The translations under genes were made by a program, and so were the position numbers. A model generated the notes under the pieces. The model had not been told where the DNA came from. It saw nothing but the letters and a program-made list of their open reading frames with translations, and made no database searches. Of a DNA stretch of 64,000 nt, positions 1-8,910 are shown in pieces. The stretch covers positions 62,001 through 126,000 of the forward strand of contig NZ_JAGEOK010000030.1 in the NCBI RefSeq assembly GCF_017573545.1, given 5' to 3'. Positions within the stretch are counted from its first letter, which is position 1. Each line of letters starts with the position of its first letter. This DNA is from Actinomadura nitritigenes (GTDB lineage Bacteria > Actinomycetota > Actinomycetes > Streptosporangiales > Streptosporangiaceae).

Positions 1-1076
1 ACCCGGCCGGAGGCGCCGAGCACGAGGATCGCGACGTCCGAATGGTCGATGGCCGCGCTGAGCCGGGCCCGCTCGACCTCGAGCTCGTGGGCCGCCCAGG
101 TGTTGGCCCAGTAGGCGCCGAGCGCCCGGGCCGTCCCCCTGATCGCTCCGCCCAGGACCCCGGACAGCACCCAGAAGCTCAGGTACAGGCCGGTGAGCCG
201 CGTCCACCCCATGAGCAGGTAGCCGGCGACGCGCCCCCCGGGGGCCTCCAGCGGGAAGTGCACGCCGGCGCGCCATCCGTCGGGCAGGGCGTCCTCGTCG
301 ACGAGGTACGGCTGCGGCCGCGGCGGGAGCCGTTCGAGCCAGGCCAGCTCCTCCGGCCGCCGGTGGTAGCGGGTGATGCCCTCGGCGGAGGCTTTGATCC
401 ATATGTCCCCTGCGGGGAGGGAGGTGTGCAGCCAGAGCACCCCGGATCTCGTGATCTTGCGTAGATCGCCCACGAAGGAGGCCAGGTCCGCCGCCTCCGC
501 ATGCCGGTGGGCCATGACGTAGGGCAACTGCAGCAGCCGCTCGGCCGTGCTGAGCGCCGTCTCCCGGGTCCTCAGGACACGGGTGTCGAAATAGTAGACG
601 GCGGCCGGGAACACGGCGAGGACCGCCCAGGCGACGTCCCCGGTCCGCACGGCCCTGAGGACGAGGAAGGCGAAACCGGCGGTGCACGCCGCCTCCATCA
701 GGTCCTCCGCGATCAGCGGAGCGTGCACGGACCGCCTCATGATCGCGACGATCAGCAGTGCGGCCACCAGGAGCAGGACCATCTGCGTCACGCTCGGCGT
801 CCGGCTGGGCAGCCCCGCGGGGCGCGCCGTCACCAGGCCGGTGACGGCCAGCGTGAGCAGGGTCTCGATCGCGTCCAGCGCGATCCTCCACCGCCTCGTG
901 CGCAGCAGCACGGCCTCGCCGAGCAGGACGGCCGCGGCGCCCGCCGGTGCCACCAGCCAGTACGGGACGAGGCAGTAGCCCAGGGGGGCCATGAAGGCCA
1001 CGAGGGACGTGGTCGCCGAGGGCGGCCGGGAGAACCAGACCGCGGTTCGGCCGGAGGCCAGCCGGGAGAGCCTCAT
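1..1076 (-). CDS. Membrane sensor protein, PAS-like domain at the cut end (3' truncated by window)
   Basis: Reading the minus strand from the ATG at 1076 gives 358 codons without a stop up to the window edge. The N-terminal ~160 residues hold several hydrophobic segments typical of an actinobacterial integral-membrane sensor. Then comes a soluble stretch (about residues 170-290, GAF-like in feel: a WLHTSLPAGD segment, then GVHFPLEAPGGRVAGYL), another hydrophobic segment (LTGLYLSFWVLSGVLGGAI), a short helix (HELEVERARL) and the start of what looks like a PAS domain (IDHSDVAILVLGASGRV). The output domain (kinase, cyclase or phosphatase) lies outside the window. The start is supported by the GAGGGCGG upstream and by the lack of a better downstream ATG. 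Membrane sensor is visible; PAS is inference. Confidence 0.6.
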   Translation of the reverse strand, partial: MRLSRLASGRTAVWFSRPPSATTSLVAFMAPLGYCLVPYWLVAPAGAAAVLLGEAVLLRTRRWRIALDAIETLLTLAVTGLVTARPAGLPSRTPSVTQMVLLLVAALLIVAIMRRSVHAPLIAEDLMEAACTAGFAFLVLRAVRTGDVAWAVLAVFPAAVYYFDTRVLRTRETALSTAERLLQLPYVMAHRHAEAADLASFVGDLRKITRSGVLWLHTSLPAGDIWIKASAEGITRYHRRPEELAWLERLPPRPQPYLVDEDALPDGWRAGVHFPLEAPGGRVAGYLLMGWTRLTGLYLSFWVLSGVLGGAIRGTARALGAYWANTWAAHELEVERARLSAAIDHSDVAILVLGASGR

Positions 1077-1992
1077 GCCGCCCTCGTCCCGGGGGACGCG
1101 TCCCGAGCCCGGCGGCGGGAAGCGGCGGCGCCGGCGGCCGCGGGCGCCGGGCGGGCCCGCGCGGCCATTCCCTCAACTCCGGAAAAGAGGCGTCCGCCGG
1201 GGTGCGCAGACGACCTGCCGGCACGCCTATTCCCGATCAAAATCCTGCTCCTTCATTCGTCGATCCATTCGTGCGGGCGAACAGACGTACGCCTGAGAGC
1301 GCTTTGGAGTGGTGGCTGAGTTGAGCATGGCATCCAGGAACGTTGCTGGCCGTCTTCGCTGCAGTGATCGAGTCGAGGTCGGACGAGGCTTTCTGATGCG
1401 TCGCTACAGACGACCGTCCGCTCACTGCCCGGCGCTGCAACAGGTCGGTTCCACATGATGGGCGGTCGTCTCACTCCATGAGACGATCGGTGGTGCGGGC
1501 GGCACGCGGTGCGCCGCCTTCTCAGACCGGGCCGCCGCGCCATGCGGTGCCTGAGGCCCTCAGGCCGGCCGCCCCGGCGGCGCGGTGGACATGCGGAGTC
1601 TCGTCGGAGCGCGGCGGCGGCAGGGCGGTCGTGCCGCGGGGAGCCGCGGGGCGGAGGGCGTCGACGGTGCGGTTCGAGGATGGTCGGCGGCGGTGGGCGG
1701 TCGGGAAGGTCATGCGGTCACCGTGTGGGGAGAAGGAAAACGGTTCGAGTGGCTGGTGGAATGGTGGGATGCGGCGGGCTTGAATCGGAGTGGCGGTGCG
1801 GGCCGTTGCAAATCATCGAGGCCGCATAATGGAACGATGCAAAAGGCCGGTGGAGCGGCACTGGTTTTCACTGGTACGGCCACCGCGCCCGTTCGCCGGA
1901 GCCGTCTCGCCGAAGGAGGCGACGGCGGCGACCAAGCGCTCGTCTCGAGCCCGCCTCGTCACAGGCGGGCCGGTGCGGAGTCCCCCAACCGG
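1077..1992. other. Intergenic stretch, no supported gene
   Basis: Between the membrane-sensor start and the small ORF ending at 1993 I see no frame with good codon use and a ribosome site. The stretch at about 1200-1460 is less GC-rich than its surroundings, which fits promoter or decayed DNA. Confidence 0.4.
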
Positions 1993-2187
1993 TTATTGTC
2001 CGCTGGCGGCGATCCGCTTCCCCGGTTCGCCGGAATTCCGGCTGTGATGTCGGCCACCTGCGGCCGGGATCCGAGCGCGGCGACGGTGGACGCGGCGTTC
2101 CGGCCGGACCCGGTCCAGGCCCCGCACGTCTCGCCGACCGGCGCGGCCGGGCGCGGCATCGAAAGACACGCTGGTCACGACCATCAT
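1993..2187 (-). CDS. Small ORF translationally coupled to the GAP1-like gene (possible frameshifted remnant)
   Basis: An ATG at 2187 overlaps the TGA stop of the upstream 659-residue gene (ATGA) and is preceded by AAGGAG at 6-nt spacing, an excellent ribosome site. The 64-residue product begins MMVVTSVSFDAAPG and then becomes very arginine-rich, as an out-of-frame read of GC-rich DNA would. A second frame over the same DNA (about 1959-2159, containing AAPVGETCGAWTGSG) looks more protein-like, so a one-base frameshift after about ten codons may have destroyed a longer gene. The translation signals are real; whether this is a genuine short peptide or the broken 5' end of a partner gene is open. 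Confidence 0.45.
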   Translation of the reverse strand: MMVVTSVSFDAAPGRAGRRDVRGLDRVRPERRVHRRRARIPAAGGRHHSRNSGEPGKRIAASGQ

Positions 2188-4163
2188 GAACGACTCCTTC
2201 GCGAGTTCCGGGCGGCGTCGGCGGCATCTCCGCCCCACGGGCCCCGGTACAGGGCGGCGCGGTCGAGGCCGCGCACGCGCGTGCGGGCGGTGAGCAACGC
2301 GCCCTCCACCAGGCGCCCTTCGCCGGGGAACTCGGCGGACAGCGCGCGGGCGAGCATCAGGACGGCGTCGACGCCGCCGGCGGCCCCGGCCCAGCCGCCC
2401 GCCCGCGCCCAGGACGCCAGCGTCTCCGGGCGCCGGTCGGCGTGGCCGGCGGGCATGGGGCACGTCCATATCGACCGGAAGCCGTCCCAGTAGGGCTCGT
2501 GCCCCTCGCCGGTGACCCCGGTGATGTGATGCGGCGGGGCGCCCAGCCACAGCAGCAGCCCGTCCAGCACGCCGCGCTCGCGGGGAGCGGGGGACTTCAC
2601 CTGCGTCAGCCGGGCCTTCAGCGGCCCCTCGTCGGGGACGCGGTCGAGGGCCGTCAGCCAGCCGGCGAGGCCCGGCAGGACATAGCCGAGCCGCCCGGTG
2701 CCGGACCCGAGGGCGAGCAGGTCGGCCACGCAGCCGGTGCCGTGCCCGGCCAGCGCCGCCAGGCGGTCCGGTGCGACGGGGCGCAGCGGGTCGAACAGCA
2801 CGTCGCCGAAGGGGCCGAGCAGGGACTCCGGGAGGCGGTGGGCGAGCATCCCGTACCAGGCGACGAGCCGGTCCGGCGGCCCGAACGCGAGTTCGGTCAT
2901 CAAGGCGCACACCGCGCGGGGGTTCGCGGCGAGCGCGCCGAGCGTCGCGGGCCACTGCGGCCCGCCGGAGGCGACGGCGTCCAGGTCGATCATGTCGAGG
3001 ACGACCAGCGCCGCGGTCTCGGCGCCGGCGTTCTCGTCCTCGCCGCGATCCGCTGGGCCGAGCAGGGAGGCGAGCAGGTCATCGGCCTGCCCGAGGTCGG
3101 CCCAGCGTTCGTGCAGGAGCGGGACGTCTTCGGGTGCGTGTTCGCGGATCAGTGCGGTGAGGATTTTGCGGGCGCCTGCGTCGCCGAGTTCGCGGTGTCG
3201 TCCGGTGGCGAGCAGGTCGCGGACGTCGGCGGGGTCGTGGGTTCCGCGTTCGACGGCCTGCAGGACGGTGGCGGGCCAGTCCAGCCCGCCCAGCACCCGC
3301 ACCACGGTGGCGGGGTCGGTGTCGGCGAGCGGCGCGGTGGCCTGCGCCAGATGCCCGATGACCTCGGCGTGCGAGCGTCCCCGATCCCCGAACAGGTCCG
3401 CGAGCATCTCGGCGTAGGCGCGGCCCGGGGTGTCGCGTTCGGGCAGCCGCGGTGTGCGCCAGTCCAGCTCGGTGGTCCGGTCACGGACCTGCCGGGCGAA
3501 CGCCAGCGACACGTTGCGGTTGCCGCTCTGGTCCCAGGTCGCGGCGCTGAACCGGGTCCGCCACCCGTACGGCAGCAGCGCCGCGACGGTGTCCAGGAAC
3601 GCCAGCCGATCCACAGCCGACAGGTCAGGTGCGGCGGTGATGGTGACCGGCCCGTCGATCAGCAGGGACGCGGCGGCGGCGACCCGCTGCACCCCGAACC
3701 GCTGCAACGCCCGCGCCGGGACCGCCGGATCCAGCGCCGCCACCCCCAACTCCACCCCCTCGGCCGGGAACGGCGGCGTCAACCCCGCCAACGCCTCATA
3801 CAAACCCGTATAGGACACCGGCACCGCACGCAGCGCCTCATACGGCACGCACAGGTAGCGGGTCTCGGCGATCGGACGCCCCGCACCATCGGCCTCGCCC
3901 GTCCAGTCCTCCAACGCCACACCGATACGGGTCCCGTCATCGCCGCCGCGGACCTCGCTGATCGTCACCCACGGCAACGCCGCCGGCCCCGACCGCCCCG
4001 GCGACGGCGTCCCGAGCGCGAAATGCCGCAGGATGTGCGCATAGTCACCCGCCGAGAAGTCCGGCCCCCCACACCCCGTCACCCGGTACTCGTCATAACT
4101 ACCCGGCGGCTTACCACGGACCGCCCACCCCGCCCGCAACCTCACCAGATGCGCAGCACACAT
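2184..4163 (-). CDS. Large GTPase-associated-protein-1-like protein (actinobacterial conflict-system family)
   Basis: A 659-residue soluble protein with no signal or membrane segment. The N-terminal third has a pattern I recognise from actinobacterial proteins named GTPase-associated protein 1: a DEYRVTGCGG start, FALGTPS, a YLCVPYEAL block, SYTGLYEAL, and LLPYGWRTRFSAATW near residues 215-230. The rest is alpha-helical with repeated ADLLALG/VLGGL-type helices and no obvious catalytic motif. In the family literature these proteins form part of NTP-regulated conflict (immunity) systems and normally sit beside vWA, GTPase, MoxR or effector genes. None is intact here; only a coupled small ORF follows. 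The start ATG at 4163 leads directly into the conserved N-terminal region. Family assignment is from remembered motifs, so moderate. Confidence 0.55.
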   Translation of the reverse strand: MCAAHLVRLRAGWAVRGKPPGSYDEYRVTGCGGPDFSAGDYAHILRHFALGTPSPGRSGPAALPWVTISEVRGGDDGTRIGVALEDWTGEADGAGRPIAETRYLCVPYEALRAVPVSYTGLYEALAGLTPPFPAEGVELGVAALDPAVPARALQRFGVQRVAAAASLLIDGPVTITAAPDLSAVDRLAFLDTVAALLPYGWRTRFSAATWDQSGNRNVSLAFARQVRDRTTELDWRTPRLPERDTPGRAYAEMLADLFGDRGRSHAEVIGHLAQATAPLADTDPATVVRVLGGLDWPATVLQAVERGTHDPADVRDLLATGRHRELGDAGARKILTALIREHAPEDVPLLHERWADLGQADDLLASLLGPADRGEDENAGAETAALVVLDMIDLDAVASGGPQWPATLGALAANPRAVCALMTELAFGPPDRLVAWYGMLAHRLPESLLGPFGDVLFDPLRPVAPDRLAALAGHGTGCVADLLALGSGTGRLGYVLPGLAGWLTALDRVPDEGPLKARLTQVKSPAPRERGVLDGLLLWLGAPPHHITGVTGEGHEPYWDGFRSIWTCPMPAGHADRRPETLASWARAGGWAGAAGGVDAVLMLARALSAEFPGEGRLVEGALLTARTRVRGLDRAALYRGPWGGDAADAARNSRRSRS

Positions 4164-4430
4164 AGAAACTCCCGGGGATGGTCCCGTCCAGGCATGTCAG
4201 GTCTCAGCTCACCACACGGATGGGGGCACTCCATGGGAGCACGCGTTCACCGAAGATAGGAGGGGCCGCGGGCGGGGGCTTGCCGCGCTGCGCACGGAAG
4301 TTGCCGCCGTATGCAACGGCGAGCGCACTTGCCGATCGGTCGTGCGAGCGTACGCTGGCGATTGCCGTCGAGGCACGCGTGGATGCGCATAGCCGAATTC
4401 TGTGCATGCTAGGCGGCAGGACGAGCAGTT

Positions 4431-5408
4431 GTGAGCGTGTGTGCCTGCGGGGAGACCGTCTTGAGCTACAGCGTCACCGCCACGGCGACCGATGACTACG
4501 CCCCCCACGAGCGCGTTGAGCTGTGGAGAGAGCGGACCAACGCCTACCAGTCCGCTCTCGACATCCAGTGCCCCTCTCCGGGGGACTTCCACGGCAGGAT
4601 GATCCGCCAGTACAGCGGGGACTACCAGCTCGTCTCCTACTGGTCGACCGAGACGCACTACCTGCGGACGCCGGATCTGGTCCGCCGCGAACCCGACGAG
4701 AACTACCGTCTCCTGATCCCGCTGTACGGCGTGACGGGCCTGGTCACGGACAGGAGCGAGGCGACGGTGCGGCCCGGCACGGGCGCCCTGCTGTCGATCG
4801 CCCAGCCGTGCCGGTTCACCCAGTCCGGCCCGCACCGTGCCGCCCTGCTGACGATCCCCGCCCGCGAGGTGCCCGGCCCGTATCCGGCCGCCTGCTTTTT
4901 CGACGTGTCCAAAGGTCTCGGCCGGATCGTGGGCACCATGATCGGGCTCCTGCGGGACGAGCGCGACGAGCTCACCGCCGCGCAGTTCGACGCCGCCTGC
5001 GACCGCATCACCGAGCTGCTCCGCCTGCTCATCGAGGGCGCCGAACAGCCCCCCGCCGCCGGACGCCTCGCGGACGTGGAGGCGGACATCCGCCGGTACG
5101 TGCGCCGGAACATCGCGGATCCGGATCTCAACGGCTCGTCGGTGGCGCGCGGCATCGGCTGGTCACTGCGCCAGGTCCAGCTCGCGCTGCAACAGGCCGG
5201 CACCACCCCGCGCGAGCTGATCCGCGAGGAACGGCTCCGGCTCGCCCGCGAACGGCTGCGCGACCAGCGCCACCGGCACGTGCCGATCACCGACATCGGA
5301 CACGCGACGGGCTTCCCCTCGTCCAGCGCCTTCAGCGCCGCGTACCGCCGCCGCTTCGGCGAAACCCCTCGGGACACCCGCCGGCGGGCACTGGACGACA
5401 CGGCCTGA
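4431..5408 (+). CDS. AraC-family transcriptional regulator
   Basis: 325 residues. The N-terminal ~170 residues match the AraC-binding-like domain found in AraC/NitR-type actinobacterial regulators (DFHGRMIRQYSGDYQLVSYWS, then a beta-rich segment). The C-terminal ~105 residues are a double helix-turn-helix: IRRYVRRNIADPDLNGSSVA, LRQVQLALQQAGTTPRELI, then the second helix pair TDIGHATGFPSSSAFSAAYRRRFGETP. It is likely a ligand-responsive activator or repressor; the target is not evident because its neighbours are a divergent large protein and a convergent MarR gene. The GTG start at 4431 is used here; a TTG at 4461 (LSYSVTAT) is an alternative. Confidence 0.85.
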   Translation: MSVCACGETVLSYSVTATATDDYAPHERVELWRERTNAYQSALDIQCPSPGDFHGRMIRQYSGDYQLVSYWSTETHYLRTPDLVRREPDENYRLLIPLYGVTGLVTDRSEATVRPGTGALLSIAQPCRFTQSGPHRAALLTIPAREVPGPYPAACFFDVSKGLGRIVGTMIGLLRDERDELTAAQFDAACDRITELLRLLIEGAEQPPAAGRLADVEADIRRYVRRNIADPDLNGSSVARGIGWSLRQVQLALQQAGTTPRELIREERLRLARERLRDQRHRHVPITDIGHATGFPSSSAFSAAYRRRFGETPRDTRRRALDDTA

Positions 5409-5467
5409 CGAGCGCCACCCGCCAACCAGCCGGGCGTGTGCCGTCGACACCGGGCAGGGGAGAGGGG

Positions 5468-6028
5468 TCAGTCCTCGGCGGTGCTGGTCCAGCGCGCCTG
5501 GCGGCCGGAGGGGCGCGGGAGCGTGCCCTCGGCGAGGATCTGCTCGTGGATCTGGTCGAGGGCGGTGTGTAGCGGCGCCAGCAGGTCGGGGTCGAGCCCG
5601 TCGAAGAACATCCTCTTCACCAGGGCGGCATGCCCGGGGGTGGCCCGGCGCAGCGCCGCCGCGCCCAGCGAGGTCAGCGCGGCGTCGGTCGCCCGGGCGT
5701 CGTCCCTCGACCGGCGGCGTTCGACCAGCCCGCGTGCCTCCATGCGCAGCACCTGGTGGGAGACCCGGCTGCGCTCCCAGCCGATCCGGACCGCCAGGTC
5801 GCTGAGCTGCAGCCGCCGGCCCGGGGAGTCGGCCAGTGCGTTGAGGACGTGGAAGTCCTGGTGGGAGAGGTCGCCGTCGACCTGCAGTTCGCGGTTGATC
5901 TCGTAGTTGAGCCGCAGCGCCACCCGCATGTAGGCGAACCAGGTCGCTTCCTGCTCGGCGGTCAGCCCGCCGGCCTCGCGGGGTGCCGTCTCGTCCGCGC
6001 GGGCCCGCCGGTCCTCCGCCTTCGCCAT
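5468..6028 (-). CDS. MarR-family repressor
   Basis: 186 residues with the MarR winged-helix core: helix around WFAYMRVALRLNYEINREL, LSHQDFHVLNALADSP, the recognition helix LAVRIGWERSRVSHQVLRME, and the wing RRSRDDARATDAALTSLG. It is divergent from an NADP-dependent oxidoreductase and a short-chain dehydrogenase, with two palindrome-type sites in the shared 140-bp gap (6110-6150). It very probably represses that pair and itself, and is released by a small (perhaps quinone or aldehyde-like) ligand. The ligand is not predictable from the sequence. Confidence 0.9.
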   Translation of the reverse strand: MAKAEDRRARADETAPREAGGLTAEQEATWFAYMRVALRLNYEINRELQVDGDLSHQDFHVLNALADSPGRRLQLSDLAVRIGWERSRVSHQVLRMEARGLVERRRSRDDARATDAALTSLGAAALRRATPGHAALVKRMFFDGLDPDLLAPLHTALDQIHEQILAEGTLPRPSGRQARWTSTAED

Positions 6029-6109
6029 GCGGCCTGCCCCCTCTGCGAGATCACCGGCGACGTGCTCAGGCTAGCCAACCAGGTGCGCGGAGGCGGGCCG
6101 GGACTATTT

Positions 6110-6150
6110 ACGTGACACATCACGTTAGGGAAAGCGTGACACATCATGTA
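6110..6150. promoter_or_regulatory. Tandem MarR operators
   Basis: The site at 6110-6125 is ACGTGA-CACA-TCACGT, a perfect 6+6 palindrome with a 4-nt spacer. A second near-copy 24 bp downstream (6134-6149) reads GCGTGA-CACA-TCATGT. Both lie between the divergent MarR gene and the oxidoreductase start at 6169. A 24-bp spacing (a little over two helical turns) suits cooperative binding of two dimers. Confidence 0.7.
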
Positions 6151-6168
6151 ACTGAGAGAGGGCGGCAG

Positions 6169-7095
6169 ATGGAGACGGTCAAGACGAAGGCGGTCGTGCT
6201 CCGTGACTACGGAGCCCCGGAGGCGCTGGTCCCGGGGGAAGTCGAGGTCGGGTCACCGGGGCCGGGGCAGATTCGGGTGAACGTCGCGTTCGCCGGGGTG
6301 GGCCCGACCGATCTGGCGATCCGGTCGGGTCGGCTGAAGGGCGCGTTCGGCGCGCGTCCGGGGTCGGTCCTCGGTTTCGAGGCGGCCGGCACGGTCGACG
6401 CGGTCGGCCCGTCGGTGGACGACGTGCGGGTGGGCGACCCGGTCGCGGTCTTCTTGCCCGGGCTCGGCGGCTACGCCGTGCAGGTCCTGGCCCGTTACTG
6501 GGTGCGAGTGCCGGAGCGGGTCGGTATGCAGGACGCCGCGGCGCTACCGGCCTCGGGGGAGGCGGCGGCGCGCGTGGTCGACGAGGTCGGCGTCGCCTCC
6601 GGCGAGACGGTGCTGGTCGCCGGGGCGGCGGGGTCGGTCGGGCTGATCGCCGCCCGGCTCGCGGTCGCCCGCGGTGCGCGGGTGCTGGCCGCGGTCCGCC
6701 CCGATGACTTCGCCCTCCTGGAGAAGGCGGGCGCCACCCCGGTCGCCTACGGTCCCGCACTGGCGGCGAACGTCCGGGCGGCCGCGGGGCCGGTGGACGC
6801 GGTCATCGACGCGTCCGGCGCCGGCGTGCTCGGTGCCGCGGTCGAGCTGGCCGGCGGACCCGACCGGGTGGTCACCCTGTCCGACCCGCACGCCGCCGAC
6901 TTCGGCGTCCGGCTGTCCGGACCGGACGGCCCCCGCATCGGCCGGCGGCTGCGCGACGTCATGGCGGCGCTGGCCGCGGGAGGGCTCACGCTGCGGTCCC
7001 AGACCGTCGCGCCGCTGGCCGACGCCGCACGGATCCACCGAGAGCTGGAGACCGGCGGGCTGCGGACCAAGGTCCTGCTGTCCGCGCGGTCCTGA
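6169..7095 (+). CDS. NADP-dependent quinone oxidoreductase / zinc-free MDR alcohol dehydrogenase family
   Basis: 308 residues from the ATG at 6169, which follows GAGAGAGGG. Medium-chain reductase fold: GroES-like N-terminus (PGPGQIRVNVAFAGVGPTDL), then the Rossmann motif LVAGAAGSVGLIAARLA and a nucleotide-binding VLAAVRPDD segment. It lacks the structural-zinc cysteine cluster, as in quinone-oxidoreductase-type members, which reduce quinones or enones with NADPH. It is the first gene after the MarR operators and 23 bp ahead of a short-chain dehydrogenase, so the two likely form a MarR-controlled detoxification operon. The same frame is open further upstream, but the ribosome site and operators fix the start here. 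Confidence 0.85.
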   Translation: METVKTKAVVLRDYGAPEALVPGEVEVGSPGPGQIRVNVAFAGVGPTDLAIRSGRLKGAFGARPGSVLGFEAAGTVDAVGPSVDDVRVGDPVAVFLPGLGGYAVQVLARYWVRVPERVGMQDAAALPASGEAAARVVDEVGVASGETVLVAGAAGSVGLIAARLAVARGARVLAAVRPDDFALLEKAGATPVAYGPALAANVRAAAGPVDAVIDASGAGVLGAAVELAGGPDRVVTLSDPHAADFGVRLSGPDGPRIGRRLRDVMAALAAGGLTLRSQTVAPLADAARIHRELETGGLRTKVLLSARS

Positions 7096-7118
7096 GACAT
7101 TCGATAGGAGCATCAATC

Positions 7119-7868
7119 ATGGGTCAGCTGGACAACAAGGTCGCCCTGGTCACCGGTGGCACGTCGGGAATCGGCCGGGCGACGGCGCGGCGGTTCGCCG
7201 ACGAGGGCGCGTTCGTCTTCGTCACCGGACGCCGCCAGGCCGAACTCGATGCGACGGTCGAGACGCTGGGCGCCAACGGCCGGGGCGTGCGCGGGGACGT
7301 GTCCCGCGCCGACGACCTCGAGGAGATCTTCGCGCAGATCGGCCGGCACGGGCGCGGTCTCGACGTGCTGTTCGCCAACGCCGGGGGCGGATCGTTCGCG
7401 CCGCTGCCCGACGTCACCCCCGAGCACTTCGACGAGACCTTCTCGATCAACGTGCGCGGCACGCTGTTCACCGTGCAGAAGTCGCTTCCGCTGCTCAACC
7501 CGGGAGCGTCGGTCATCCTGGCCGGCTCGACCGCGGCCACCAGCGGCACGGCGGCGTTCGGCGTCTACGCCGCGAGCAAGGCCGCGATCCGGTCGTTCGC
7601 CCGTACGTGGGCCGTGGAACTGGCCGACCGGGGCGTCCGGGTGAACACGATCGTGCCGGGCCCGATCGAGACCGAGGGGCTGCGCGGCCTGGCCCCCGAC
7701 GAGGCCGCGGCCGATGACCTCGTCCGCCAGTTGGGCGATGCCCTGCCGCTCGGCCGCCCGGGACGGCCGGAGGAAGTCGCCAACGCGGTGCTGTTCCTCG
7801 CCTCCGACCAGAGCAGCTTCGTCACCGGCAGCGAACTGTTCGCCGACGGCGGCGACGAGCAGCAGTAG
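7119..7868 (+). CDS. Short-chain dehydrogenase/reductase
   Basis: 249 residues, a classical SDR: glycine motif TGGTSGIG (12-19), NAGG near 87-90, N111, and the catalytic triad S137, Y150, K154 in YAASK. The C-terminus has the usual PGPIET and FVTGSELFADGG. It probably oxidises or reduces a small alcohol/ketone with NAD(P). It lies 23 bp after the quinone oxidoreductase with TAGGAG before the ATG and is followed by a strong terminator, so this closes the operon. Confidence 0.9.
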   Translation: MGQLDNKVALVTGGTSGIGRATARRFADEGAFVFVTGRRQAELDATVETLGANGRGVRGDVSRADDLEEIFAQIGRHGRGLDVLFANAGGGSFAPLPDVTPEHFDETFSINVRGTLFTVQKSLPLLNPGASVILAGSTAATSGTAAFGVYAASKAAIRSFARTWAVELADRGVRVNTIVPGPIETEGLRGLAPDEAAADDLVRQLGDALPLGRPGRPEEVANAVLFLASDQSSFVTGSELFADGGDEQQ

Positions 7869-7905
7869 ATCCCTGCTGGAAGCCGCCGAGGACCTCACGG
7901 CCGAG

Positions 7906-7953
7906 GGCGGTCCGGGGCCACCCCGCGTAGGCGCGGGGTGGCCCCGGACCGCC
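7906..7953 (+). terminator. Strong intrinsic hairpin
   Basis: A 22-bp perfect GC stem (7906-7927 with 7932-7953) and a 4-nt loop lie 37 bp after the SDR stop codon. There is no U-tract, as is common in actinomycetes. Confidence 0.85.
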
Positions 7954-8049
7954 TCGGATGGCATTGCCGCCTTCTCGGCGGAGTTGGCCCCCCGCCGCGG
8001 CATGGCTAAGCTACACGGACAATAGTTTGATCTTGAGCGGAGGCCATTC

Positions 8050-8856
8050 GTGCCCGAGGACGGTCCATCGCCGGAAATCGACACCACTCGGCCGAGCGTC
8101 GCCCGCATGTACGACTACTACCTGCACGGCAAGGACAACTTCCAGGTCGACCGGGACGCCGCGGACCGGGTCGCGCAGGCCATGCCGGAAATCGGCGAGC
8201 TGGCCCTGGAGAACCGCTCCTTCCTTCGCCGTTCCGTGCGGTACATGGTGCGCCGGGGAATCCGCCAGTTCCTCGACATCGGCTCCGGGCTGCCGACCGT
8301 CGGCAACACCCACGAGGTGGCGCAGGAGATCGTCCCGGACGCCCGCGTCGTCTACGTCGACAGCGATCCGATCGTGCTGGTGCACGGGCGCGCACTGCTC
8401 GCGACCAACGAGTTCACCACCGTCGCGCAGGCCGACATGCGCAGCCCCGCCGACGTCCTCCAGCACGCCGCGACGACCGGTCTGATCGACTTCTCCGCTC
8501 CGGTCGGCGTTCTGATGATCGCCATGACCCACTTCCTCACCCTGCAGGAGCGCGAGGGCGTCATGGGGCCGCTGCACGAGGCCCTGGCGCCGGGCAGCCA
8601 TCTCGCCGCGACGCACGTGACGACGGAAGGGCACGCCCCGGCGGCCGTCGAGCAGATCGAGGCGGCCTATGCGGCCACCCCGACACCCATCTTCTTTCGC
8701 GGCAAGGCGGACATCGGACTGTTCTTCGACGGTTTCGAACTCGTCGATCCGGGCCTGGTCACCATCGACACCTGGAACCCCGAAGACGACGAAACAGACA
8801 AACCGGCCAAGGATGTCGGTAAATGGCTCTATGGCGGCATCGGCCGCAAGAGCTGA
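8050..8856 (+). CDS. DUF574-type SAM-dependent methyltransferase
   Basis: 268 residues. The start PEIDTTRPSVARMYDYYLHGKDNF is the hallmark of the actinobacterial S-adenosylmethionine methyltransferase family DUF574 (Methyltransf_19). The SAM site follows: FLDIGSGLPTVGN, then RVVYVDSDP and the ADMRSP loop. Substrate unknown; many genomes hold dozens of paralogues often next to regulators. It is monocistronic, beginning with GTG after AGCGGAGG. I infer methylation of a small molecule or a cell component. Confidence 0.88.
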   Translation: MPEDGPSPEIDTTRPSVARMYDYYLHGKDNFQVDRDAADRVAQAMPEIGELALENRSFLRRSVRYMVRRGIRQFLDIGSGLPTVGNTHEVAQEIVPDARVVYVDSDPIVLVHGRALLATNEFTTVAQADMRSPADVLQHAATTGLIDFSAPVGVLMIAMTHFLTLQEREGVMGPLHEALAPGSHLAATHVTTEGHAPAAVEQIEAAYAATPTPIFFRGKADIGLFFDGFELVDPGLVTIDTWNPEDDETDKPAKDVGKWLYGGIGRKS

Positions 8857-8910
8857 CTCCACGCCGCGTCGAAGCCGTCGCCCCGACGCGATCGGCGCTG
8901 TAAAGGGCGT

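Noticed and set aside
501..1319. Long plus-strand open frame rich in Arg, Gly and Gln
   Set aside because: Antisense shadow of the minus-strand membrane sensor. The amino-acid composition is typical of wrong-frame GC-rich DNA.
2442..4259. 605-codon plus-strand frame
   Set aside because: Antisense shadow of the GAP1-like gene, Gln/Arg/Gly-rich, with no ribosome site or motif.
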